NCBI RefSeq assembly: GCF_000952685.1
Contig: NZ_JYHV01000037.1
Span: 682,001 to 746,000 of the forward strand
Origin: Stutzerimonas stutzeri
GTDB lineage: Bacteria > Pseudomonadota > Gammaproteobacteria > Pseudomonadales > Pseudomonadaceae
Direction of reading: 5' to 3'
DNA length: 64,000 nt
Shown here piece by piece: positions 33,343 through 42,413 of this stretch (its first letter is position 1; each line of letters begins with the position of its first letter). The position numbers and the translations under genes are program-made. The notes beneath the pieces were generated by a model, which saw only the letters and a program-made list of their open reading frames with translations, searched no databases and had not been told where the DNA came from.

Positions 33343-35376
33343 ATGAGCGAATTACAACAAGAGCAAGGCCTGGGCGGCAGCCCTGCCGAGTGGCCCAAGG
33401 CGCTGTTCTATGTCGCCCTGCTGTTTTCCATCTACCAGATCACCATGGCGGCGTTTCATCCGGTGTCGAGTCAGGTACTGCGGGCGGGGCACGTCGGTTT
33501 CTTGCTGATGATTGTCTTCCTGAGCTTCCCTGCCCATGGCAAAGGTCGCCCCTGGCAACCCCTGGCCTGGGTGCTCGCGCTGGCCGGCATGGGTACGGCG
33601 TTTTATCAGTGGTATTTCGAAGGCGACCTGATTCAGCGTTCCGGTGATCTGACGACCTTCGACTTCGCTGTCGGGGTGGTGCTCATCGTCATGGTCTTCG
33701 AGGCCGCGCGCCGTGTGATGGGCATCGCACTGCCCATCATCTGCGCGACGTTCCTCGCCTATGGTCTGCTGGGTGAATACCTGCCCGGCGACCTTGCACA
33801 CCGCGGTTATGGTTTCGACCAACTGGTCAATCAGCTGGCATTTGGCACCGAGGGCCTATACGGAACACCGACCTACGTGTCGGCCACCTATATCTTCCTG
33901 TTCATCCTGTTCGGTGCCTTCCTAGAGCAGGCTGGCATGATCAAGCTGTTCACCGATTTCGCCATGGGCCTGTTCGGCCACAAGCTCGGCGGCCCGGCGA
34001 AGGTGTCGGTGGTGTCGTCAGCCTTGATGGGCACCATCACCGGCTCGGGCGTGGCCAACGTGGTCACCACCGGCCAGTTCACCATCCCGCTGATGAAGCG
34101 CTTTGGTTACCGCGCCGCGTTTGCCGGCGGTGTCGAGGCGACGGCGAGCATGGGCAGCCAGATGATGCCGCCCGTGATGGGCGCCGTAGCCTTCATCATG
34201 GCCGAGACGATCAACGTGCCCTTCGTCGAAGTGGCCAAGGCCGCCCTGATTCCGGCGCTGCTGTATTTCGGCTCGACGTTCTGGATGGTGCATCTGGAAG
34301 CCAAACGCGCCGACCTCAAGGGTCTCCCGAAAGATCAGTGCCCCAGCGCCATGGCGGCTGTGAAAGAACGCTGGTACCTGCTGATTCCGCTGCTGGTGCT
34401 GGTCTGGCTGCTGTTCTCCGGCCGCACGCCCATGTTCGCCGGGATTATCGGCCTGTCGCTGACCGCCATCGTGATCCTCGGCTCGGCGATCATTCTGAAG
34501 GTTTCCTCGTTCGGCTTGCGAATCGCCTTCTGGATCGCCCTGGGGCTGCTCTGCGCAGGATTCTTCCAGATGGGCATCGGAGTGATCTTCGGGGTCATCG
34601 CGGCACTGGTGGCGACCTGCTGGTTCATCAAGGGTGGCCGCGACACGCTGCGGGTATGTCTGCATGCGCTGGTCGAAGGCGCCCGTCATGCGGTCCCGGT
34701 CGGTATCGCCTGTGCCCTGGTGGGCGTGATCATCGGCGTGGTTTCACTGACCGGTGTGGCCTCGACCTTCGCCGGTTACATCCTCGCGGTTGGCCAGGAC
34801 AACCTGTTCCTCTCCCTGCTCCTGACAATGCTGACCTGTCTGGTTCTGGGGATGGGCATCCCGACGATCCCCAACTACATCATCACCAGCTCGATCGCCG
34901 CGCCAGCGCTGCTGGATCTCGGGGTACCGCTGATCGTCTCGCATATGTTCGTGTTCTACTTCGGCATCCTTGCCGATCTCACCCCGCCCGTGGCGCTGGC
35001 GTGCTTTGCCGCTGCGCCGATTGCCAAGGAGACCGGGCTGAAAATCAGCATGTGGGCCGTACGGATCGCCATCGCGGGATTCGTGGTGCCATTCATGGCG
35101 GTCTACAACCCGGCGCTGATGCTGCAGGGCGACAGCCTCTGGATGACTGCGTACATGCTGTTCAAGGCCGCATTCGCCATCGGTCTCTGGGGTATCGCCT
35201 CGATCGGCTATCTGCAGCGTCCGCTGGCCTGGTGGGAACGCGTGCTTGGATTTGCCGCAGGTGCGACGCTGATCATGGCCATGCCGATCACCGATGAAAT
35301 TGGCTTCGCCATCGGCGCGCTGCTGCTGGCACAGCACATCGTCCGGGCCCGCCGCGCCGGACCGGCGCTGGCGTGA
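33343..35376 (+). CDS. TRAP transporter fused permease (DctQM-type)
   Basis: This 677-residue membrane protein of about 16 helices fuses the 4-helix DctQ-like part (residues 20-130) with the DctM part: GFDQLVNQLAFGTEGLYGTP, then STLMGTITGSGVANVVTTGQFTIPLM near residues 225-250 and GMGIPTIPNYIITSSIAAPAL near residue 500. It is the partner of the TAXI receptor 173 bp upstream. Its TGA overlaps the GTG of the DUF1850 gene. Confidence 0.92.
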   Translation: MSELQQEQGLGGSPAEWPKALFYVALLFSIYQITMAAFHPVSSQVLRAGHVGFLLMIVFLSFPAHGKGRPWQPLAWVLALAGMGTAFYQWYFEGDLIQRSGDLTTFDFAVGVVLIVMVFEAARRVMGIALPIICATFLAYGLLGEYLPGDLAHRGYGFDQLVNQLAFGTEGLYGTPTYVSATYIFLFILFGAFLEQAGMIKLFTDFAMGLFGHKLGGPAKVSVVSSALMGTITGSGVANVVTTGQFTIPLMKRFGYRAAFAGGVEATASMGSQMMPPVMGAVAFIMAETINVPFVEVAKAALIPALLYFGSTFWMVHLEAKRADLKGLPKDQCPSAMAAVKERWYLLIPLLVLVWLLFSGRTPMFAGIIGLSLTAIVILGSAIILKVSSFGLRIAFWIALGLLCAGFFQMGIGVIFGVIAALVATCWFIKGGRDTLRVCLHALVEGARHAVPVGIACALVGVIIGVVSLTGVASTFAGYILAVGQDNLFLSLLLTMLTCLVLGMGIPTIPNYIITSSIAAPALLDLGVPLIVSHMFVFYFGILADLTPPVALACFAAAPIAKETGLKISMWAVRIAIAGFVVPFMAVYNPALMLQGDSLWMTAYMLFKAAFAIGLWGIASIGYLQRPLAWWERVLGFAAGATLIMAMPITDEIGFAIGALLLAQHIVRARRAGPALA

Positions 35377-35774
35377 TCGGACTCTGCCTGGGCTTGGCCG
35401 GGGTGGTGTGGGCACAGGTGCCCACAGCCGACTTCACCCTGGCCTGGACCCATACGATCGAGAAGATCCGCTGGGAAGAAGATTACCGCGTGACACCGGA
35501 CGGGCTGCTGCTCGGCGAAGCGCGGGTCAAGGGTTCAGGTGCCGGAATGGAGATTCCGGATAACGCCGAACTGCGTGACGGGGCCTGGCACTACCAGCGC
35601 CAGATGCCACCGTTACAACCGCTGCGTGTGGGGCGAACCCCCGAAGCAGGGGACTACCAACTGTGTTTCGACCAGCGTTGCCACGCGGTGAGCGAATGGC
35701 TCGGCCCGCCAAAAGCGGACCAGCCCGCGCTGGAACTTTGGAGTTGCGCCGCGCAAGCGGACGGCTCCACCTAA
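35373..35774 (+). CDS. DUF1850 protein associated with the TAXI TRAP system
   Basis: This 133-residue protein has a signal or anchor helix (MIGLCLGLAGVVWA) and the DUF1850 pattern DFTLAWTHTIEKIRWEEDYRV and LRVGRT followed by CFDQRCHAVSEWLG. DUF1850 genes very often follow TAXI TRAP permeases; the role is unknown. A GTG start at 35373 overlaps the permease stop (GTGA). Confidence 0.87.
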   Translation: MIGLCLGLAGVVWAQVPTADFTLAWTHTIEKIRWEEDYRVTPDGLLLGEARVKGSGAGMEIPDNAELRDGAWHYQRQMPPLQPLRVGRTPEAGDYQLCFDQRCHAVSEWLGPPKADQPALELWSCAAQADGST

Positions 35775-35818
35775 TTCTGTGTCAGGCTTCGCCTCGTTCG
35801 GGGCGCGTACAACGCCCT

Positions 35819-35850
35819 GGCGGATCGGTGAAGCGTGATCCGCCCTACGT
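35819..35850. repeat. REP-like palindromic hairpin, copy 1
   Basis: GGCGGATC and GATCCGCC (35819-35826, 35837-35844) form a perfect stem around GGTGAAGCGT, followed by CTACGT. A close relative lies 67 bp downstream. Repeats of this kind are scattered in P. stutzeri-type genomes between genes. Confidence 0.7.
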
Positions 35851-35885
35851 TAGCTGGAGGCCTGCCGCGCTCGGGATCACGTCAC

Positions 35886-35917
35886 GGTAGATCGGTGAAG
35901 CGAGATCCACCCTACGT
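35886..35917. repeat. REP-like palindromic hairpin, copy 2
   Basis: GGTAGATC and GATCCACC (35886-35893, 35904-35911) pair with one mismatch around GGTGAAGCGA, followed by CTACGT. The loop and flank are nearly identical to copy 1. It lies between the convergent ends of the DUF1850 and PepSY genes. Confidence 0.7.
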
Positions 35918-35940
35918 TGACTCAGCGCCGAAGGCGTTCA

Positions 35941-37125
35941 TCAGATCGCGTGCAATGCCTCGTTGCGCTTGCTGGCCGCTACGTACCTGGCGCGCCGTTT
36001 GCGCCACCAGATCACCACGCCGGTCACTGAGAGCACGGCGATCGCTATGCCCAATACCGCGATCAAAATGCGTCCGGGCAAGCCGAGAATCCGTCCGCCA
36101 TGGATCGCCGGCTGCAGCATGTGGAACTGCTCGCCCAGCGTGCCCTGCCCCGGTATTTCCTGCCCCAGCAACTGCGTGCCATCACTGCCATGAAAGAACA
36201 GCCAGGCGTTGCCCTGATCGCTGTCGTGATCACCGAAACCGGCCCCGTAGAAGTTGTACTCGAAGCTGTAATACAGCTCGCCGATGGGCTCGCTCAGGCC
36301 CAACTCGGCGGCATGCTGCATGGCGAAGTCATAGGCCCGATGAAAGTCGTACTGAGTCACGCCCAGCTCTTCCTTTGGCAACTTGCCGCGCGCCGCGTAG
36401 ACGCTCGGCTCCACCTTCGATACCAGCGACACCACCGGTTTGAAGACCTGTTCGGGCAGGTTCATCGCAATGCTGCTGACCGCCACCGGCGTGAGCAACA
36501 ACCACAACCAAAGGCCGCCGGCGCGATGCACATCATGGTTGAGGCGCTGCCGCTTGATTTTCCAGGCCGTCCACCACTTGCCGAAGAACGGCCGCCCGCG
36601 AGGGAAGGTCAGCAGCAGTGAGACGAAGCAGTCGAGGGTCCAGAAGATGGCAACGAGCCCCATCAACCAAAGTCCCCAGTTGCCCGGCAGCGACAGGTTG
36701 TAGTGAAACTCCAGCAGGAACGGCACGAAATTCTGCCGCGAGAAACAGCACTCGCCCCAATAGCGCGTGCCGACCTGCTCACCGGTCACCGCGTCGAGAT
36801 AATGCACCACCGGCTGCTCTTCGAATGGCTTGCCGGTCGCCGGGTCGTTGCGCGGCACCAACGCCATCAGCGCGGCGTGCCCCGGTTCATCCGGGAATTC
36901 CATGTACCAGACCTGCATCCGCGGGTTCGCCCGTTCGACACGATCGACCAGCGTGCCCGGGGCCAGCACCGGACCACGGCTCTCAGTGTGATAGAACTCC
37001 GGATTCAGCCACTCGTCCAGCTCATGGTGAAAGGCTAGAACGCTGCCGGTGATGCCGGCGAGAAAAAGGAACAGCGCCGTGGCCAGGCCGATGTAGCGGT
37101 GCAGAAGAACGAGTATGGAGCGCAT
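35941..37125 (-). CDS. PepSY-associated TM protein (PiuB/iron reductase-like)
   Basis: This 394-residue inner-membrane protein has four transmembrane segments: LLHRYIGLATALFLFLAG (about residues 6-23), two in the middle, and a C-terminal helix before WWRKRR. HRYIGL and NHDVHRAGG are heme-coordinating-type histidine motifs of the family. Such proteins often follow TonB siderophore receptors and are thought to reduce the iron siderophore in the periplasm. It is 68 bp downstream of the TonB receptor. The start at 37125 was chosen for its GAAGGGAA site. Confidence 0.85.
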   Translation of the reverse strand: MRSILVLLHRYIGLATALFLFLAGITGSVLAFHHELDEWLNPEFYHTESRGPVLAPGTLVDRVERANPRMQVWYMEFPDEPGHAALMALVPRNDPATGKPFEEQPVVHYLDAVTGEQVGTRYWGECCFSRQNFVPFLLEFHYNLSLPGNWGLWLMGLVAIFWTLDCFVSLLLTFPRGRPFFGKWWTAWKIKRQRLNHDVHRAGGLWLWLLLTPVAVSSIAMNLPEQVFKPVVSLVSKVEPSVYAARGKLPKEELGVTQYDFHRAYDFAMQHAAELGLSEPIGELYYSFEYNFYGAGFGDHDSDQGNAWLFFHGSDGTQLLGQEIPGQGTLGEQFHMLQPAIHGGRILGLPGRILIAVLGIAIAVLSVTGVVIWWRKRRARYVAASKRNEALHAI

Positions 37126-37193
37126 CGTCGGTTCCCTTCTTGCAGATAGCAAAAAGCCGCCGGCCTTTTGAGCCAGCGGCGCGAATGCCCGTT

Positions 37194-39668
37194 TCAGAAG
37201 TCGTAGGTCAGAGTGGCCATCACGTTGCGCTCTTCACCGTAGTAACACTGGTTAAGGCTGTTGCAAGCCGCAACGTACTTTTCATCGGTAAGGTTGTTCA
37301 AATTCAGGCGTACACCCACGCCATCCACCCCGACGCGGGACATGTCGTAGCTGAGCATGGCGTCATAGAGCGTGTAGGAAGGAATACGCAACGTGTTCTC
37401 CGCATCCGCCCAGCTTTTGCCGAAGTAACGCACGCCACCGCCGATTTGCAGGCCGGCGATAAGCCCCTTATCGAAGGTATAGTCCGTCCACAGCGACGCC
37501 ATGTTGCGCGCCACCGCGTTGGGCGTGTTGCCACGGTTATTAATGCCGGCCGTACCGATGTAGTCCTTGCTGTACTCGACATCCATGTAGGTGTAGCTGG
37601 CCAGCACGTTGACGTTTTCCAGCGGGTTCAAACGCGCTTCCAGCTCCACGCCACGAGAGGTGATTTCGCCAACGGAGCGGAAAAAGTTCTCGTTGGAATC
37701 CTTGCTCGACAGATTGGATTGCTTCAGGTCGAACAGCGAAATCGTATAAAGGTCATCGGTGCCGAGAGGTTGGTATTTCAGCCCGAGCTCTACCTGTTCG
37801 CCTTCGGTGGGGTCGAGCAAGGTGATGTCGTAGGCGCTGCCATCGTAGTTATAGGCGCCGGTGGCGTTGGGATTGAACGACTCGGAATAACTGATGTAGG
37901 GGGACAATCCGTTGTCGAAGGCATAGAGCACCCCGACGCGTCCGGTGAACTGTTCGAGCTTGGACTGATCGGACTGATCGCCGTAGATCGATTCGGTCTG
38001 ATCGAAAGAGACGTCGACCCAATCCTGCCGCGCCCCTAGCGAGAATCGCCAATTACCCAGGCTGATTAGATCCTGCACATAGAGCCCGGTCTGCTCCAGC
38101 TCACGCAATTCATCGTACTGGTGATAGAAGGTTGGGCTACCGGCGCTGACGCTGCCGGTGTAGGGGTTGATTTTGCTCAGCCCATTACCGGCGTCGTAGT
38201 CGACCTTGGCCTTGCGACGCTGATAGTCCAGGCCCGTTACCAGCGTATGACTGAGCGCGCCGGTATCGAAGAGAAACTGCAATTGGTTATCGATGGTCCA
38301 AGCATGCAGGACTTCGTCGGCACCGGTGTAGTAGCGCACCAATTCATCTGCAGTGGCATAGCCGTACTGGTAGACCTGCCCGGATTCCACCGTCGAATCG
38401 AGATATTGGAAATTCTGACGGGCCGACACCACGTCGTTGAAGCGATGCTCCAACTGATAGCCGATCATCTGCTGGTCGCGCTCAAACTTTTCGTAGTCTT
38501 CGTCGCCTTCGAAGAAGCTGCGCGAGATGCGTTGCCCATTGTGCGAGGTGATGGTTCCGTCTGCCGGCAATCCGCCATGGTAGCCGCTCTCGGGATCACG
38601 CTGGAGCATGGCCAGCAAGGTCAGGCGTGTGTCCTCAGTGAAGTCGATGCTCAGCGATGGCATCACTGCGTAGCGCTTTTCCTCGACTCCATCGACCTGG
38701 TTGTCGGCGTCCTTGACGACCCCGACGAGCCGATAAGCGATCCGCTCATCATCCAGCGGACCGGTAAGGTCGAAAGCGGCCTGCTTGTTGTCTTCGCTGC
38801 CATAGGACAGTTGAATCTGACGGCTGCCTTCGTATTGCGGCTTCTTGCTGGTCATCGCCACCAGCCCGCCGGGAAGACTGCGCCCGTAGAGCACCGATGA
38901 AGGTCCCTTGAGAATGTCGATGCGCTCGATGAAATATGGATCGACTTGCAGGCTGCTGTAGGTGCCGCTATCACCCAGCAGCTTCTGGCCGTCGAGGTAG
39001 AGGTTATCCACCGAGCCATCGGTGATACCCCGCATGGCGACATAATCGTAGCGGGTAGTGGCGCCATAAGGCGTACTCATCAATCCCGGCGTGTAGCGAA
39101 CCGCCTGAGCGATCGATCGAGAGCCCTGATCTTCGATCTGCTGGCGAGTAACCACCGAAACGGTCTGAGAGGTTTCGGCCAGCGGCATGCTCGTCTTCGT
39201 CGCCACGCTGCTGTGCGTGGCGTTGTAGCCTTCCATCTCGCCCAAGGCGTTACCCAGCGCAAAGCCCTCGACCACCATGGGCTTCAGTTCGACGGTGCCG
39301 GTCTGCTCAGGACGCGGCGCCAGCGAATAGGTGCCGCGCCCGCGCACCGCCTGCAACCCGCTGCCCTGGAGCAGCGCCGCGAAGCCGTCCTCGATACCGT
39401 ATTGGCCTTGCAGGCCGCTCGATTGCCGCCCTTCGATCAGTCGGGCATCGACCGACAGCATGACCCCGGCTTCGCCGGCAAAGCGACTAAGGGCGCTGGA
39501 CAGCGAGCCCCTGGGAATGTCGTAACCGCGCACCGACTGCTGACTGGTGGACTGCGCCAAGGCCATCGGCGAAGTGGCGAGCGCCGCCAGAGGCAGGCAG
39601 AGCATGGCGGCACGAACGGCCTGGGCAAGCGTACTGGAGCGGCGGAACGGAAGAACGATGGAGCGCAT
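37194..39668 (-). CDS. TonB-dependent siderophore receptor with signalling (STN) domain
   Basis: This 824-residue outer-membrane receptor has a signal peptide ending near MALAQ (residue 39); an N-terminal STN signalling domain (residues 46-116, VRGYDIPRGSLSSALSRFAG); a plug (about 150-270, SQTVSVVTRQQIEDQGS and IDILKGPSSVLYGR); and a 22-strand barrel ending in YDF with the terminal F. The STN domain makes it a FecA-type transducer that signals to FecR and FecI. Ferrioxamine- or coprogen-like xenosiderophores are possible ligands; the sequence does not decide. Confidence 0.9.
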   Translation of the reverse strand: MRSIVLPFRRSSTLAQAVRAAMLCLPLAALATSPMALAQSTSQQSVRGYDIPRGSLSSALSRFAGEAGVMLSVDARLIEGRQSSGLQGQYGIEDGFAALLQGSGLQAVRGRGTYSLAPRPEQTGTVELKPMVVEGFALGNALGEMEGYNATHSSVATKTSMPLAETSQTVSVVTRQQIEDQGSRSIAQAVRYTPGLMSTPYGATTRYDYVAMRGITDGSVDNLYLDGQKLLGDSGTYSSLQVDPYFIERIDILKGPSSVLYGRSLPGGLVAMTSKKPQYEGSRQIQLSYGSEDNKQAAFDLTGPLDDERIAYRLVGVVKDADNQVDGVEEKRYAVMPSLSIDFTEDTRLTLLAMLQRDPESGYHGGLPADGTITSHNGQRISRSFFEGDEDYEKFERDQQMIGYQLEHRFNDVVSARQNFQYLDSTVESGQVYQYGYATADELVRYYTGADEVLHAWTIDNQLQFLFDTGALSHTLVTGLDYQRRKAKVDYDAGNGLSKINPYTGSVSAGSPTFYHQYDELRELEQTGLYVQDLISLGNWRFSLGARQDWVDVSFDQTESIYGDQSDQSKLEQFTGRVGVLYAFDNGLSPYISYSESFNPNATGAYNYDGSAYDITLLDPTEGEQVELGLKYQPLGTDDLYTISLFDLKQSNLSSKDSNENFFRSVGEITSRGVELEARLNPLENVNVLASYTYMDVEYSKDYIGTAGINNRGNTPNAVARNMASLWTDYTFDKGLIAGLQIGGGVRYFGKSWADAENTLRIPSYTLYDAMLSYDMSRVGVDGVGVRLNLNNLTDEKYVAACNSLNQCYYGEERNVMATLTYDF

Positions 39669-39772
39669 GAGTCATCCTTTTTGCGAAAGGCAAAATCGTG
39701 ATCGTTGCCGTTAAGCCCCGTGACATCGCAAAAAGGGAACTGCAGATACGAATTTTTTGCATTCGTGTTTAA

Positions 39773-40732
39773 TCAGGAGCTGGAACGCTGTTCCGCAGGT
39801 TCGAGGTTCACCCACCAAGGCAGCCGGCGATTGATGCGAAGCGCCAGGGTGTCCGCCAACACGTCCAGCACTCGATCGGTGTCCGCCAGGGGATAGGCGC
39901 CCACCACGCGCAAGCCCGCTACACGCGGATCGCAACCGAGATAGCCCTGGCGATAACGCGCCAGCTCGGCGACGAACGCGTCGAGGCGCAGGTTATCGGC
40001 CACCAGAACACCATTGGTCCAGGACTGCCGGCCCGCCTGCACGGAACGTTCGGGTTCGATGTGACGGCTGTCGAAAGCGACTTGCTGGCCGCTCATGACG
40101 GTACGCGCCCCCCCCTGCCCGCTGGGCATGACTTCGACCGTGCCGTCGAACACACTGAGCTGGGAGCTGCCGTCACGTTGCAATACCGAAAACCGGGTGA
40201 CGCCATGCGCCCGTAACCTGCCTTCGGCCGTTTGCAGCACCAGCGGACGAGGCTCGGCGGCCGCCTGCATCAGCAATTCGCCGCGGTACAACGAGAGCTG
40301 ACGGGAGCGCTCTTCGAAGACGACATCCACCGCGCTGTCGGTATTCAGCCACAGCCGCGAGCCATCATCCAGGCGCCAGTTGCGCACCTCTCCAACAGCC
40401 GTGCGCTGGTCCGCCGCCCAGCTTCGCCAAGGCACCGCGCCCGTGGCCAGGGCCAGCGCGCCGCCTCCGCAAAGAATCGACAGGGTTTTCAGCGCCTGTC
40501 GCCGAGTTGGCTGTCCCGAGCGCAATAAAGCCGTCGCCGCGGGGCTGAACGGATCGCCGGCCAAGGGCTCCAGACATCCGCTGATCCGCTCCACCCGCTG
40601 CCAGGCCCGGGCATGTTCCGGCGTCGAGAGCCAGGCGCGCCAGGCCTCGCGATCAGCCTCGCTGACCGAATCGGACTGCAGCACCGCGAACCACTGCGCC
40701 GCCGCTTGCAGCACCTGATAGTCGAGGCTCAT
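39773..40732 (-). CDS. FecR-family anti-sigma/signal transducer
   Basis: This 319-residue protein has a cytoplasmic DUF4880 anti-sigma domain (residues 8-52, WRAWLSTPEHARAWQRVERI), a twin-arginine-like TRRQALK before one transmembrane helix (residues 85-101), and a periplasmic FecR domain with VFDGTVEV. The G197-T198 pair is the site of self-cleavage known in other FecR proteins such as FoxR. It receives the signal from the TonB receptor and activates FecI. It overlaps fecI by four bases (ATGA). Confidence 0.9.
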   Translation of the reverse strand: MSLDYQVLQAAAQWFAVLQSDSVSEADREAWRAWLSTPEHARAWQRVERISGCLEPLAGDPFSPAATALLRSGQPTRRQALKTLSILCGGGALALATGAVPWRSWAADQRTAVGEVRNWRLDDGSRLWLNTDSAVDVVFEERSRQLSLYRGELLMQAAAEPRPLVLQTAEGRLRAHGVTRFSVLQRDGSSQLSVFDGTVEVMPSGQGGARTVMSGQQVAFDSRHIEPERSVQAGRQSWTNGVLVADNLRLDAFVAELARYRQGYLGCDPRVAGLRVVGAYPLADTDRVLDVLADTLALRINRRLPWWVNLEPAEQRSSS

Positions 40733-41247
40733 GGCGCCTCCTCGGCCAGCATCAGGCAATGCAGCATGGCCTGCGCCATATACTTCTTAACCATTCGCTC
40801 GGACACATCGAGCTCGACGGCGATGGCCGCATAGGTCAACCCGTGCAACTGCGACAGCAGGAATGCGCGACGCACCTTGTAAGGTAGACGCGTCAGCATC
40901 GTATCGACCTGCATCAGCGTTTCGACGATCAGCGCCTGGGATTCCGGCGACGGCATGACCGCCTCCGGCTGCAAGGCGAGCGCGTCCAGATAGGCCTGCT
41001 CGATCCGCTTGCGTCGCCAGTGATTGATCAGCAACCCCTTGGCGATGGTGTGCAGGTAGGCGCGAGGTTCGCGAATGGGTTCCAGACCATGGTCTTTGCT
41101 CAATACGCGAACAAAGGTGTCCTGCGCCAGATCGGCGGCCTTCTGGCTGCAGCCGAGCTGACGCCGCAACCAGCCGTTCAGCCAGCCTTGATGGTCGACA
41201 TACAGCCGATGCACCAGCTCATGTCTGACCATACCCTCGGTCGCCAT
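40729..41247 (-). CDS. ECF sigma factor of the FecI type
   Basis: This 172-residue sigma factor has region 2 (QKAADLAQDTFVRVL, REPRAYLHTIAKGLLINHWRRK) and region 4 (LPYKVRRAFLLSQLHGLTYAAIAVELDVS). It lacks the extra domains of housekeeping sigma factors. It probably directs transcription of the downstream TonB receptor and PepSY genes after FecR processing. It lies 18 bp downstream of a perfect 12-bp inverted repeat. Confidence 0.92.
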   Translation of the reverse strand: MATEGMVRHELVHRLYVDHQGWLNGWLRRQLGCSQKAADLAQDTFVRVLSKDHGLEPIREPRAYLHTIAKGLLINHWRRKRIEQAYLDALALQPEAVMPSPESQALIVETLMQVDTMLTRLPYKVRRAFLLSQLHGLTYAAIAVELDVSERMVKKYMAQAMLHCLMLAEEAP

Positions 41248-41264
41248 GGTCGTACCCTTCGCCT

Positions 41265-41292
41265 TGAGAAGCGTTAATGCTAACGCTTCTCA
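41265..41292. promoter_or_regulatory. Perfect 12-bp inverted repeat upstream of fecI (candidate Fur site)
   Basis: TGAGAAGCGTTA and TAACGCTTCTCA are exact reverse complements separated by ATGC. The dyad ends 18 bp before the fecI start. The outer TGAGAA/TTCTCA half-sites resemble Pseudomonas Fur half-sites, but the spacing is wider than the 19-bp consensus, so a different regulator or an RNA hairpin is possible. Confidence 0.6.
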
Positions 41293-41396
41293 TAAACACA
41301 AAGCTATGCCCCTCGCGCGTCGACACGCATGACTCAACACCACTCGGGTTTTTCTGACTCGGCTAGGCTTTACGGACATCACTTTGGAGTCTCGAG

Positions 41397-41921
41397 ATGA
41401 AACCCATCATTCACCTCTGCGCTGCTGCGTTACTGCTTGGCTCACTCCCTGTTCAGGCGCTGGAAATGCTTCCTGGGCTTTGGGAGTTTTCCAGTGACAA
41501 CATCGAAGTGGATGGCACGCAGATGCCAGGCATGGCGGAAATGCTCGAGCAGATGAAAGGCTTGCCGCCTGAGCAAAAGAAAATGATGGAAGACATGCTT
41601 GCGGCGCAAGGCGTCGAGCTGGGCTCTGGCGGGGTGCGCATGTGCCTGAGCGAAGCGCAGGTGAAATCCCGTGAACTGCCATTTCAGGATGAGCCCGGCT
41701 GCAGCCAGAAACTCGTCGAACAGACCGACAATCTGTGGAAATTCAGCTTCGAATGCCCTGACGCCAAGGGGCACGGCGAGACCCAGCTGATCAGCGAGCG
41801 AGAGGTGGTCAGCACGATCGAAAGCGATTATCGGGTCGGCACGCAGCAGGGCAGCAGCCGCATGCAATCACGCGGGAAGTGGCTGGGCACCGATTGCGGC
41901 ACGCTCAAGCCGAGAAAATAG
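41397..41921 (+). CDS. DUF3617 secreted protein
   Basis: This 174-residue protein has a signal peptide (MKPIIHLCAAALLLGSLPVQA) and the DUF3617 pattern MLPGLWEFSSDNIEVDG, a methionine/lysine-rich helix near residues 45-70, and C-x-n-C cysteines in the C-terminal half. Its function is unknown. GGAG precedes the start. It is transcribed away from the iron operon. Confidence 0.85.
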   Translation: MKPIIHLCAAALLLGSLPVQALEMLPGLWEFSSDNIEVDGTQMPGMAEMLEQMKGLPPEQKKMMEDMLAAQGVELGSGGVRMCLSEAQVKSRELPFQDEPGCSQKLVEQTDNLWKFSFECPDAKGHGETQLISEREVVSTIESDYRVGTQQGSSRMQSRGKWLGTDCGTLKPRK

Positions 41922-41964
41922 CGAAGGTTTCACGTGGAACCCATGGGCATCAGCCTGCCCCACG

Positions 41965-42321
41965 CTATTCTTCAGCCCATTCACCGCCGCTGGTCTGCTC
42001 GCAGGCTGGCTGGAGAAAGCGTGCGTCGCTGGCGACGCCGTAATAATGAATATCTTGCCGATAGGGCATATTGGAGACCTGGGCATTACGGCAGATACCA
42101 AAGGCGCCGGTGGGGCATTGCTCGACGAAAGCGACTTCCACCTCTTGGTCCTTGAGTTGCGGTTGGCAGAAGCCGGAGCGAAACAGTTCCGCCGGGATCG
42201 TGCGATTCTGCTGACAGAGCTTCACCTCGATCCGCTCATCCTGGCTGTGGATCACGCAACCCTCGGCCCACGCCTGTCCAGCGATGGTCAGCGACAGCAA
42301 CAGAAAACACATTGAACGCAT
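41965..42321 (-). CDS. Secreted hypothetical protein
   Basis: This 118-residue protein starts MRSMCFLLLSLTIAGQAWA, a clear signal peptide, with a mature part beginning EGCVIHSQDERIEVKLCQQN and several cysteines (GFCQP, EQCPTG, GICRN, PACEQ) that suggest disulfides in the periplasm. I do not recognise a family. An alternative start three codons later is possible; neither has a strong ribosome site. Confidence 0.6.
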   Translation of the reverse strand: MRSMCFLLLSLTIAGQAWAEGCVIHSQDERIEVKLCQQNRTIPAELFRSGFCQPQLKDQEVEVAFVEQCPTGAFGICRNAQVSNMPYRQDIHYYGVASDARFLQPACEQTSGGEWAEE

Positions 42322-42413
42322 CGAACGGTACCCTTGATCTACCCGCCGCGACTCTAGCACGCAGATCCTGAAATCGCTTCCACCCCAGCCACCGAGTGCG
42401 CACCATAGCCCAC

